Of a stretch of DNA of 9,090 nucleotides, positions 1-7,437 are shown in pieces. The notes under the pieces are model-generated. The model saw nothing but the letters and a program-made list of their open reading frames with translations. It was not told the origin of the DNA and made no database searches. The DNA comes from Clostridia bacterium (GTDB lineage: Bacteria; Bacillota; Clostridia; Oscillospirales; Acutalibacteraceae), in assembly GCA_900764115.1 (NCBI GenBank), contig CAAFMR010000427.1, forward strand, positions 1 through 9,090, written 5' to 3'. Every line of letters begins with the position of its first letter. Within the stretch, counting starts at the first letter, position 1. A program made the position numbers and the translations under genes.

Positions 1-20
1 CACGTGAGTTGTGCAAGTAA

Positions 21-26
21 GGGAGG
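21..26 (+). promoter_or_regulatory. Ribosome binding site of the large secreted hydrolase gene
   Basis: GGGAGG lies 10 bases before the ATG at 37 and supports that start. The 36 bases upstream of the gene are the only upstream sequence in the window and show no promoter, so the promoter lies outside. Confidence 0.7.
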
Positions 27-36
27 TACATAAACT

Positions 37-3000
37 ATGAAATGGAGAAAGACATTAGCATGGTGCCTGAGCTTGGCGCTGCTGCTGGGGATGGTGTCCG
101 TGACCGGATTGCTGTCGGCAGTGGCTGCGGACGAGGCGGGAGCCACGGTGGTGCCGTTGACGGCGGGCAACATTTTTACAACCGACAACGAGATCACCAA
201 CCGGATGACGACCCGGACACAGCTGGGTGTCAGCGGCGGCAACCTGCAGACCAGCTGCGACAAGTATTTCGACGGAACAGTGCCCGGAATCACCACCACC
301 GACGCCAACTGGGGCGATTGGAATGGGTTGGCTGCCGATACGGACTATTATCTGTGGTACGATTTCGGCACGGCGACGCCGCTGAACGCCATCGAGCTGG
401 GCGGTATCAACGGTCATTCCAGCTTTTCCACCTATACGTTGCCGGGCTTTTCGCTGTATGCCACCGATGATTTGGAGGCGCTGCAGAAGGGGACGCTCAC
501 GCCTCTGGCGACCGTTTCGGCAACCGAAACGGCGAAGAACAAAGGCTTTGTGGCGGTGCTGGACAGCACGGTCAGTGTCCGGTATGTGGCGGTGAAGATC
601 CGCTCCTACTCTCACGTTGGAAAGAGTCAGGAATGCTGGATCAGCGAATTCGGTGCCGCCTGCGTCACCGATGCCCAGAAAAAAGAACTGATTAAGAACG
701 GCAACGCCTATGTGAAATATGTCAACGGTGCGCTGGCATATGCGCTCACCGAAGCGCCCGCCCAAACGAGTCTGATCGGCGGGCAGACGCCGATCGCCGG
801 AGCCAATACAGCCTATGGCAAGACCGAGGTGGGTTCCGGCACCATAGCTGCGCTCACCGACGGGCAGTATCCGGGCTTGAACCAGATGATCACCGTCGCC
901 CGCAATGCGGACGGGTCGATCCAGTCAAACCAATGGGGGATTATCTCCACGGCAACGGATACGCTGGGAACCTTTGGCGGTATTAACGCTACTGCCAATT
1001 ATTGTGATGTAACCTACGATATGGGGGCTTCGGGCCAGGTAAAGTCGTTCCTCATTAACTCTTCGGCGGAGCCCAGCGGTGTACAGCTGTCGGAGGTAGA
1101 GAATAAAAGCGAAGAGGAGATACAGGCGCTGCTGGCGAAGCGTATGGTGAATTATGTCCGCCTGCATACCGGTGCCTTCTTTGTTTCCGACGATCTGTCG
1201 ACCTTATATAATGAAGCAACCCGCGCAACAACCTGGGACTATACGGCCGCTAAAACCATCGGCACCGATGTCGCGATAACCCCGATGGGGGCGCAGTACG
1301 CGTTGGATGAGGCGAAAACCGGACGGTATGTAGGCTTTCGTCTGTACGATTGCAGCTATGGGAATACCGTCGGCAGCGGCTGGTATTCCCAGATCCGGGT
1401 CGGCGAGCTGGCGGTGTTCGGCTCCATGCCGAATCATGCCACCCGCACGGCGATCACCGATAAGAGCCAGCTGCCCACCGGCCGCAGTCTGATTGCCGGT
1501 AAGGTGCCCTATAACACGAGCGGCGCCACCCTCAGCTCTGCCAATGGGCAGAGCATGACCCTGCTCACCGATGGACGGTATCAGGGGCTGGATGACATCG
1601 TGACCTATGTGACCACTAACGACCCCGGCACGACGGAAAAGCCCAATGACCCGGTGCCCGGGCAGGAGGGGACGTATTTCGATTTCTGGGGCTGGAATTA
1701 TGCCAAAACCAACGCGGAGGAGAGCCGCGTCACCATCTTTACTGAGGACACAACCTATCGGCTGTATTTTGACCTGGGCGATAGCACCGAGATAACCGAT
1801 TTTGCCATCGGCAGCTCAGTGGACCGAAAGTCCTTTGCCCGTGGAAATGGGCCGAAAACCGAAGAGGCATATAAAGCGCTGTGTACCGGCGATGCCAACC
1901 TGGATGTCGATTCCTATTTGCACACGGTGAAAATCTGGGTGAGCGACGATGTGGCTTCTCTGTATACCGACGACGCTCTGTGTGTGGATTGGACAGCCGG
2001 CACCAAGGCGGAGGGACAGCGTAACCTGTTCACAATGCAGAGTGGAGTGCAGGGACGCTATGTGGGCTTTGAGTTCCCGGTCTTCAATAAAAATGTGCGT
2101 ATCTCCGAGCTGGCGGTGTATGGTGAGGATAGCCTGACGGTGACGGAGCTGAATACCGCCAACGCCAATCTGCTGCCCCGGAATAACCTGCTGGCGGGTG
2201 TGCGGGCGCTGACCGGTGGCTTTGCCCCCGTCCAGAACGACAACATCGGACGGGAGGTTAACGGCGTGATCGGCGGCGTGACCCAGTCCGGTTCCGAGGA
2301 AGGACGGCTGGATACAACAGAGAAAAAGCTCAGCTATCTGCTGCCGTCCACACAGACCATTGACCGGATTTTGGTGGCTGGCTCCATCGGCGACAGCACC
2401 GCCTTCGGCAGCGATGGCGTGGACAATCAGCATATAAAAGCCTATAAGGTGTATATCAGCGACAGTCAGAACACCCTGTGGAATGACGCAAACTGTGTGC
2501 TGAGCTATGTCAATCCCATCACCGCCTCAGGCGAGGGTATTTGTCAGCTGATTCAGCTGACAACCCCGGCGACCGGACGATATGTGGGCTTTGAGCTGTC
2601 CGCTGGCGCCTATGGTGTGGTGCGGGTCAGCGAGCTGGGGGTGTATGCCGCCCAGCCGGTGACAACCGCCATCAAGGAGTATGACTATCGCAAGCTGCCC
2701 ACCGACAAAAACCTGCTCACCGGGTTGGCGCCCAAGGGAGCTACCGCTTCTGTCGGGTTTGTGGCATCCTATGAGGGGACAGACGGCTTGCTGTGCCGGG
2801 TGAATGTTCCCCAGAGCTTTACCAACCAGATGGGCGTGTCGGGTATGAGCAACACCACCCCCGCCGCTTTCTACTACGATTTGGGGGCGGAAACGACATT
2901 CGACCGGCTGCTGTTCGGTAACAACGGCTCCGATGGCGGTTCCACCTATATGGAGCCGTATTATCAGATTTTTGCCGGGGATGACCCGGATACGCTGTTC

Positions 3001-5994
3001 AGCGGCACACCGCTTGTCGACAATCAGGACGCCAAAAGCGCCCAGGCATTCCTGCATACGCTGGCGCAGCCGGTTACAGCCCGGTATGTGGGCTACCGTA
3101 TCGGCGGGGTGAGCGGTGCCGGACGGATTGCCGATCTGGGCGTGTATGCCGCCGATACGGCAGCGTTGGCAACCCACGGAACGCTGACGAATCCCGGCAC
3201 GGATTTGCTGGCGGGTCTGACGGCGGCGGCATCCGGTACAGAGTATACCTATACTTTGCCGGAGGTCAGGCTGCCGGACGCCTTTACGGTGAATGCGACG
3301 GCAAAGGGCAGCATCTATGTCAGCAGTCTCCAAAACGGATTGTTTGCGCCGGAGAACCGGGTGGCGGATTTTGCCGCCGGCGGCGATAGCGTGACGCTGG
3401 ACGAGCCGGCGACCGGACGGTATATCGGCATCCGGTTGGAGTCTGCCGGCACCGTGATGGCACAGGCGTATGAGACCCGTGTGTCCGCGACCCAGCTGAA
3501 TACGACGGCGGATGCGGCTAAGCTGCCCACGGGGACCGGTTTGCTGAACGGCGTATCGCCGAGCAAATACAATGCTTCCAAAGGCACTCTGACCGCCACC
3601 GGCACCGGTGCGGCATATGCCACCGACGGAAAAATCGGCGGCGTCAACGCGGATACCATAGTAAATGAAAAGCTGGCGGACAACGCCGACGGCGTCGGGC
3701 TGTCGGATCTGGTCTATCGGCTGGATCGTCGGTATCGGTTCCGCCAGTTCCTGGTGGCTGCCTCCAACGAGGGACAGCTACAGGGCTCTGCCCACTATGA
3801 GATTTATGTGAGCGATCATGCGGCGACGCTGTTCCGGCAGCAGAACCGTGTGGTAACCTATCAGAATATCGGTGAGTATAATCTGGGACAGGTGCTGACG
3901 CTCCGGAACGCCGTTGAGGGACGGTATGTGGGGCTGCGCATCCTGGCAGGCAGCTATAACCAGGTGCGGCTGGCAGAGTTTAACGCCTTTGGCGACCCGC
4001 TCTCTGATGTTACGAACATCTACACCTTCTCCGATGCGGGCTTGTTGCCCACGGCGCCCAACCTCATCACTGGCAAGGTGCCGGTGAATAAGGACGCCAA
4101 CGTGGGCGGCGCCGAGAATGCCACCGATAATGTCATCTACGGCATCCAGAGCGGTAAGTGGCGCTCCAGCGGCAACCAGATGACAGCGTATACCACCGCT
4201 CCGGCGGCGGCGCTGACCTATCAGTTGGATGAGCCCACACTGGTGCAGCAATTCCTGGTGGCAAGCTATAGCAACTGCTCGGCAGAGAGCGAGATGATCC
4301 GGGAGTATCAGATTTTCGTGGGCAATGACCCGGAGAATTTGTATACCGCCGCGCATCGAGTGACTTCGTATAAGGCGACCGATTACGCTATGGCGCAGAA
4401 GATTCAGCTGGATCAACCGGCGCTGGGCACCTATGTAGGTTTCCTGATTAAAGCGAATGACGGCGTGTTTACGGCGTTCGGCGGCACGCACTTTATAGGG
4501 ATCGGCGATCTGGGCGTATACGGCATTTCTGCCACGGTGGGCGGCACCCCCATTGCCGCCGAGGGCGCTCAGGTTCGTCCCAAAACAGAGATGGGCACCG
4601 GGCTGCGGTTTGCCACCTCCGTGCTGGCGCAGGGTAACCACGCTGCCCGTATGACCGGCGATACCATTAAGGTAGACGGCGAGGAAAAAACCATCGAGCA
4701 GGTCGGTACGCTGGTGATTGTCCAATCCAAGCTGACCGGCGAGCTGGCGTTTGACAGCGATGGAAACATTCCGGCGACGGCAAAGGCTGTCCCGGCGGAG
4801 AAGCTGTATGTGCGGGGCGACGGGTATGTGACCTTCATCGTCACGGTTACCAATGTTCCGGATACGCATTTGGATGCGGCGATTTTGGCGCGCTCCTATA
4901 TCCGGTTGGAGGATGGCACGGTGCTGTATGGCAACACCCTGTCCCGCAGCGTGAACGGTGTGCGTGCGGCGGCGGTGCTGGCAGACGAGCTGGAGGTTCC
5001 CTATGCGCCCAATACCAGCACCTTCTCGCTGGGTAAGGGGGATTCCGTGTCGCTGGGTCGGTATGGCGAGTTCACGGAGTTTCAGTACACCAGCAGCTAT
5101 GACCTTCTGGATTACACAACCGGCAAAACGGAAACCAGAAAACTGAAAGCCCATATTGCTGTTCCCGATACGGTGGCAGAGGGCGACCACTGGGTGTATC
5201 AGGCAGAGTTCTACGGACACCGGGATGCGGCGTTAGCGACCGCACGGCAGTTTGTGCGGGATGGCTGGTATACCGTGACCCTGGACGGCATCGGCGACAC
5301 CTATGGCTGCGACGATACGCTGCGGGTGATGAGTGAATTCCAGCAGAAGCTGGTGCAGCATTTCGGTCTCAACCAAAAATGCGTGATGATGGGCGTCAGC
5401 CGGGGCGGCTTGTATTCCGCCCGCTATGCGTTGGCGTATCCCAATAATGTGGCGGGGCTGTATCTGGATGCGCCGGTGCAGGATATCCGCAGCTGGCCCG
5501 GCTCCCGGGAGCTGCGGGATGCAGGGTTAGTGACCAGCGATCAATTCCGCGGCTCCGGCGGCGGCAGCGACCAGTATACCATTAAGGGTATGTCCGAATG
5601 GGAGGGCTGCAAGAAGGCGTTTGGTCTGCAGAGCAATGAGGAAGCTCTTGCGGATCGTACTGCCAGCCCCATCTGGCACTACGACGAGCTGATGCAGTCC
5701 GGCATTCCGGTGCTGCTGCAGATCAGCAAGACGGACACCTGTGTGCCTTATGAGGAAAACGGGCTGAAGATGTATGAAGCATTCCGCGACGGCGGCGCTA
5801 AGGCGCTGCTGCTGGAGGAGACCGAGGCGGATCTGCTCAATACGGATATAACTACCTATAAAGGGTATCTGCTGCTGATGATTGAGGCGACCGATATTTC
5901 CACCTCCCGTGACGGACGGGGCGGGCATATCCACGGCTGGTATACGCCGGCGCTAACTTCGGCGTATATCCGGGAAAATATGAGCGGTAACTAA
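37..5994 (+). CDS. Giant secreted protein: discoidin-like module array with C-terminal alpha/beta-hydrolase (putative esterase)
   Basis: A 1985-residue exported protein. The N-terminus is a classical signal peptide: MKWRK, a hydrophobic core at about residues 7-27, then an AVA cleavage site at 28-30. From about residue 42 to 1497 it is built of some eight beta-sandwich modules resembling discoidin/F5-8 type C domains. Most end in a G-R-Y-V-G-F-like strand followed by a strand ending in V-Y/F-G or V-Y-A. Residues about 1500-1646 form a different beta-rich module. Residues about 1660-1985 form an alpha/beta-hydrolase with nucleophile S1788 in GVSRGG, a probable acid D1900 in SKTDTCVP and a histidine at H1964 or H1966 in GGHIHGW. 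By analogy with other multimodular gut enzymes, the modules would bind glycans and the hydrolase would remove ester groups from a polysaccharide or glycoprotein; this is inference. No LPXTG, SLH, dockerin or C-terminal membrane helix is visible, so it may be released or held through its binding modules. The gene stands alone and is followed by a terminator. A peptidase of the prolyl-oligopeptidase type is an alternative for the hydrolase. Confidence 0.85.
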   Translation: MKWRKTLAWCLSLALLLGMVSVTGLLSAVAADEAGATVVPLTAGNIFTTDNEITNRMTTRTQLGVSGGNLQTSCDKYFDGTVPGITTTDANWGDWNGLAADTDYYLWYDFGTATPLNAIELGGINGHSSFSTYTLPGFSLYATDDLEALQKGTLTPLATVSATETAKNKGFVAVLDSTVSVRYVAVKIRSYSHVGKSQECWISEFGAACVTDAQKKELIKNGNAYVKYVNGALAYALTEAPAQTSLIGGQTPIAGANTAYGKTEVGSGTIAALTDGQYPGLNQMITVARNADGSIQSNQWGIISTATDTLGTFGGINATANYCDVTYDMGASGQVKSFLINSSAEPSGVQLSEVENKSEEEIQALLAKRMVNYVRLHTGAFFVSDDLSTLYNEATRATTWDYTAAKTIGTDVAITPMGAQYALDEAKTGRYVGFRLYDCSYGNTVGSGWYSQIRVGELAVFGSMPNHATRTAITDKSQLPTGRSLIAGKVPYNTSGATLSSANGQSMTLLTDGRYQGLDDIVTYVTTNDPGTTEKPNDPVPGQEGTYFDFWGWNYAKTNAEESRVTIFTEDTTYRLYFDLGDSTEITDFAIGSSVDRKSFARGNGPKTEEAYKALCTGDANLDVDSYLHTVKIWVSDDVASLYTDDALCVDWTAGTKAEGQRNLFTMQSGVQGRYVGFEFPVFNKNVRISELAVYGEDSLTVTELNTANANLLPRNNLLAGVRALTGGFAPVQNDNIGREVNGVIGGVTQSGSEEGRLDTTEKKLSYLLPSTQTIDRILVAGSIGDSTAFGSDGVDNQHIKAYKVYISDSQNTLWNDANCVLSYVNPITASGEGICQLIQLTTPATGRYVGFELSAGAYGVVRVSELGVYAAQPVTTAIKEYDYRKLPTDKNLLTGLAPKGATASVGFVASYEGTDGLLCRVNVPQSFTNQMGVSGMSNTTPAAFYYDLGAETTFDRLLFGNNGSDGGSTYMEPYYQIFAGDDPDTLFSGTPLVDNQDAKSAQAFLHTLAQPVTARYVGYRIGGVSGAGRIADLGVYAADTAALATHGTLTNPGTDLLAGLTAAASGTEYTYTLPEVRLPDAFTVNATAKGSIYVSSLQNGLFAPENRVADFAAGGDSVTLDEPATGRYIGIRLESAGTVMAQAYETRVSATQLNTTADAAKLPTGTGLLNGVSPSKYNASKGTLTATGTGAAYATDGKIGGVNADTIVNEKLADNADGVGLSDLVYRLDRRYRFRQFLVAASNEGQLQGSAHYEIYVSDHAATLFRQQNRVVTYQNIGEYNLGQVLTLRNAVEGRYVGLRILAGSYNQVRLAEFNAFGDPLSDVTNIYTFSDAGLLPTAPNLITGKVPVNKDANVGGAENATDNVIYGIQSGKWRSSGNQMTAYTTAPAAALTYQLDEPTLVQQFLVASYSNCSAESEMIREYQIFVGNDPENLYTAAHRVTSYKATDYAMAQKIQLDQPALGTYVGFLIKANDGVFTAFGGTHFIGIGDLGVYGISATVGGTPIAAEGAQVRPKTEMGTGLRFATSVLAQGNHAARMTGDTIKVDGEEKTIEQVGTLVIVQSKLTGELAFDSDGNIPATAKAVPAEKLYVRGDGYVTFIVTVTNVPDTHLDAAILARSYIRLEDGTVLYGNTLSRSVNGVRAAAVLADELEVPYAPNTSTFSLGKGDSVSLGRYGEFTEFQYTSSYDLLDYTTGKTETRKLKAHIAVPDTVAEGDHWVYQAEFYGHRDAALATARQFVRDGWYTVTLDGIGDTYGCDDTLRVMSEFQQKLVQHFGLNQKCVMMGVSRGGLYSARYALAYPNNVAGLYLDAPVQDIRSWPGSRELRDAGLVTSDQFRGSGGGSDQYTIKGMSEWEGCKKAFGLQSNEEALADRTASPIWHYDELMQSGIPVLLQISKTDTCVPYEENGLKMYEAFRDGGAKALLLEETEADLLNTDITTYKGYLLLMIEATDISTSRDGRGGHIHGWYTPALTSAYIRENMSGN
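160..4527 (+). repeat. Array of about eight discoidin-like protein modules
   Basis: These are repeats within the large secreted protein, seen at protein level. The landmark R-Y-V-G (or variant) falls at residues 182 (RYVA), 430, 674, 848, 1016 (ARYVGY), 1128 (RYIG), 1296 and 1465 (TYVG). Approximate modules are 42-209, 245-462, 484-696, 716-871, 892-1038, 1055-1149, 1168-1320 and 1341-1497. Modules 2 to 8 open with a short L-L/I-x-G motif such as SLIGG, SLIAG, NLLAG, NLLTG, DLLAG, LLNG and NLITG. Most contain an (I/V)-Y/F-(V/A)-(S/G)-D/N strand followed by an L-(Y/F) turn. Modules 2 and 3 are about 245 residues apart, most others about 170, and module 6 is much shorter. The modules are strongly diverged, so this is an old array rather than a recent DNA duplication. 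Calling them discoidin-like rests on overall pattern, not on a profile search. Confidence 0.65.
4534..4974 (+). other. Conserved-looking beta-rich module between the discoidin array and the hydrolase
   Basis: Residues about 1500-1646 of the large secreted protein break the discoidin pattern. Landmarks are GAQVR near the start, GLRFATSV, EQVGTLVI, a V-T-F-I-V-T-V strand, ILARSYIRLEDG and SVNGVRAAA at the end. I recall similar 'GAQ(I/V)R...GLRF...GTLVIP...ARSY' segments near the C-termini of other secreted Clostridia proteins, but cannot name a family from the sequence alone. It may be a linker, a cell-surface attachment module or another binding domain. Confidence 0.5.
5014..5991 (+). other. 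Alpha/beta-hydrolase catalytic domain (putative carbohydrate esterase)
   Basis: Residues about 1660-1985. Visible core elements are a nucleophile elbow GVSRGGLYSARYAL around S1788, then YLDAPVQDIRSWPG immediately after, D1900 in SKTDTCVPYEENG after a strand that includes VLLQIS, and GGHIHGW with H1964 and H1966 near the C-terminus. An EFYGH segment after the first strands may contribute to the oxyanion region. The order Ser-Asp-His and the spacing fit the alpha/beta-hydrolase fold. The SRGG-Y and DAPV-DIRSWPG pattern recalls uncharacterised secreted esterase-type hydrolases seen next to polysaccharide-degradation genes. The substrate cannot be read from the sequence. Confidence 0.75.
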
Positions 5995-6012
5995 TCTATT
6001 GCAGGCTTTAGG

Positions 6013-6050
6013 GGAGCGGCACGAATTTTCGTGCCGCTCCTTGTTCTTTT
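6013..6050 (+). terminator. Intrinsic terminator after the large secreted protein gene
   Basis: A perfect 12-base-pair GC-rich stem pairs GGAGCGGCACGA (6013-6024) with TCGTGCCGCTCC (6029-6040) around an ATTT loop. It is followed by the T-rich run TTGTTCTTTT. It begins 18 bases after the stop codon and separates the secreted protein gene from the biotin operon. Confidence 0.93.
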
Positions 6051-6063
6051 CGGGGGAAAGCCG

Positions 6064-6092
6064 TTGACAATCGCCGAAAAAAAGGCTATATT
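6064..6092 (+). promoter_or_regulatory. Sigma-A-type promoter of the birA-bioY-azlC operon
   Basis: A perfect -35 box TTGACA (6064-6069) and a -10 box TATATT (6087-6092, one mismatch to TATAAT) are separated by the ideal 17 bases. Transcription would start near 6099-6100, giving a leader of only about 25 bases. That is too short for a riboswitch. No obvious palindromic operator overlaps the boxes, so expression may be largely constitutive. Confidence 0.85.
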
Positions 6093-6110
6093 TAGTAGCA
6101 GTCTGGAGAT

Positions 6111-6117
6111 GGGGAGG
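6111..6117 (+). promoter_or_regulatory. Ribosome binding site that decides the birA start
   Basis: GGGGAGG is followed by three in-frame ATGs at 6119, 6125 and 6131. The first is 1 base away, which is too close. The second is 7 bases away, which is ideal. The third is 13 bases away. The start at 6125 is therefore preferred. Confidence 0.75.
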
Positions 6118-6124
6118 AATGGGT

Positions 6125-6898
6125 ATGAATATGCTGACAGCGGCGGCGATTGAGACGCAGCTGCATACCCGGCGGTTCGGGCATCCGCTGCGGTTAGTGG
6201 CGGAAACGGACTCCACCAATCGGCTGGCACGGGAGTGGGCTGCCGCCGGTGCGCCGGAGGGCGCCGCCGTTGCCGCGGATCGGCAGACCGCCGGACGGGG
6301 GAGACGGGGGAGAGCGTTTTTTTCACCGGCGGGCGGGGTGTACCTGTACGTGGTGCTGCGACAGCAGGCGGGGGTTCACCCCGGATGGATCACCTCCTGC
6401 GCAGCGGTGGCGGTGGCGCGGGCAATAGAGCGGTTCGCCTCGTTTCCGGTGCAGATCAAGTGGGTCAATGACCTGCTCATCCGCGGCAAAAAGGTTTGCG
6501 GCATTCTCACTGAGGGGGAGCTGGATGCCGGCACGGGCGCGCTGCGCTATGCGGTGCTGGGCATCGGGATCAATGTGGGAGCGGCGGAATTTCCAGCCCC
6601 GCTGGGGGCAATCGCCACCTCCTTGGCGAATGAGGGATGTGCTGTGGAGCGGGAGCGGCTTATTGCCGCTGTGTTGGAGGAATGGGAGCGCGCGTATACC
6701 CATATAGCGGACGGCGCTTTTCTGGAGGAGAGCCGCCGCCGGTCGGCGGTGCTGGGGAAAACCGTGACGGTGCTGCGGGGAGAGGAACGCTTCGGGGCGG
6801 TGGCGCAAGCCATCGACCCCCAGGGACATCTGGTGGTGCAAACGGCAGACGGCCGGACGCTCACTCTACAATCTGGGGAGGTTAGTCTGAAACTATGA
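6125..6898 (+). CDS. birA: Biotin--[acetyl-CoA-carboxylase] ligase, monofunctional (class I)
   Basis: This enzyme makes biotinyl-5'-AMP from biotin and ATP and transfers biotin to a lysine on the carrier proteins of acetyl-CoA carboxylase and related carboxylases or decarboxylases in the cytoplasm. The protein has 257 residues from the ATG at 6125. It begins directly with the catalytic domain: ETDSTN at 27-32, RQTAGRGRRGR ending at 63 (the biotin/ATP loop), KWVNDL at 112-117, KKVCGILTE at 122-130 and GIGINV at 146-151. A small SH3-like C-terminal domain starts near GKTVTVL at 211. There is no N-terminal winged-helix, so it should not act as the biotin-operon repressor, unlike the two-domain BirA of E. 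coli or B. subtilis. Its stop overlaps the bioY start by four bases (ATGA), which indicates translational coupling and a shared role in biotin use. Confidence 0.95.
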   Translation: MNMLTAAAIETQLHTRRFGHPLRLVAETDSTNRLAREWAAAGAPEGAAVAADRQTAGRGRRGRAFFSPAGGVYLYVVLRQQAGVHPGWITSCAAVAVARAIERFASFPVQIKWVNDLLIRGKKVCGILTEGELDAGTGALRYAVLGIGINVGAAEFPAPLGAIATSLANEGCAVERERLIAAVLEEWERAYTHIADGAFLEESRRRSAVLGKTVTVLRGEERFGAVAQAIDPQGHLVVQTADGRTLTLQSGEVSLKL

Positions 6899-7419
6899 AA
6901 ACAAAGCAATTGGTGCGCATCGCCCTGATGGCGGCTGTGCTGTGTGTGCTGGCGCCGTGGAAGATCCCGGTGGGACCGATTCCGATTACGCTGGCGTCCT
7001 TCGGCGTCTATCTGGCGGCGGGGGTGTTGGGACCGCTGGAGGGAACCATTGCCGTGGTGGTTTATGTGCTGCTGGGGGCGGTGGGGGTGCCGGTGTTCTC
7101 CGGATTTACCGGCGGCGCCGGGTGCCTGCTGGGGCTGACCGGCGGGTATATTCTCGGCTACATCCCCTGTGCGGCGGTCAGCGGTCTGCTGATGGGGCGC
7201 AACGCCCCGTTGTGGCGGCGGGCGCTGGCGCTGGTGGCGGGCACAGCCGTGCTGTATGCACTGGGCACTGCTATGTACTGCATCCAGTCCGGCAAGGCGC
7301 TGGCGGCGGCTCTGGCTGCCTGTGTGCTGCCGTTTCTGCCGCTGGATGCGGTGAAGATTGCCGTCTGCGCGGTGGCGTTGCCGCTGCTGTGGCGGCTGCG
7401 GCAAAAGGTGGAGGCATAA
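6895..7419 (+). CDS. bioY: Biotin transporter BioY, substrate-binding subunit of an ECF transporter
   Basis: This membrane protein captures biotin for uptake. In Firmicutes it normally works with the shared EcfA1/EcfA2 ATPases and EcfT, which are not encoded in this window. The protein has 174 residues, is almost entirely hydrophobic, and is predicted to have about six membrane segments. Family hallmarks are the N-terminal PWKIPVGPIPITLASFGVYL (21-40), the loop GVPVFSGFTGG (64-74), the TGGYILGY motif (82-89), and the late LPFLPLDAVK segment whose D151 and K154 match the conserved acidic and lysine residues near the biotin site. The gene overlaps birA by four bases. A GGGGAGG site (6875-6881) lies 13 bases upstream, so coupling to birA translation probably helps initiation. 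With no bio synthesis genes nearby, uptake may be the main source of biotin, which is inference. Confidence 0.95.
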   Translation: MKTKQLVRIALMAAVLCVLAPWKIPVGPIPITLASFGVYLAAGVLGPLEGTIAVVVYVLLGAVGVPVFSGFTGGAGCLLGLTGGYILGYIPCAAVSGLLMGRNAPLWRRALALVAGTAVLYALGTAMYCIQSGKALAAALAACVLPFLPLDAVKIAVCAVALPLLWRLRQKVEA

Positions 7420-7421
7420 CC

Positions 7422-7429
7422 GGGGGAGG
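7422..7429 (+). promoter_or_regulatory. Ribosome binding site deciding the azlC start
   Basis: GGGGGAGG lies 8 bases before GTG at 7438 and 5 bases before TTG at 7435. There is no ATG nearby. GTG has the better spacing and is the commoner start codon, so 7438 is preferred. Confidence 0.6.
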
Positions 7430-7437
7430 CCTTTTTG

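Noticed and set aside
2566..3423. DNA-level direct repeat CCGGCGACCGGACG near 2567-2580 and 3406-3419
   Set aside because: A match of about 14-15 bases at the same protein landmark (ATGR-Y). It is explained by the conserved module motif and codon bias, not by a separate repeat element.
3778..5220. Long minus-strand open frame (480 codons) opposite the secreted protein gene
   Set aside because: It is antisense to well-supported coding sequence. The translation is rich in Arg, His, Gln and Ile in the way expected of a GC-biased shadow frame, and no ribosome site or known motif is seen.
6070..6118. Possible biotin-responsive operator or riboswitch in the operon leader
   Set aside because: The leader after the promoter is about 25 bases, too short for a riboswitch, and I could see no convincing palindrome overlapping the promoter.
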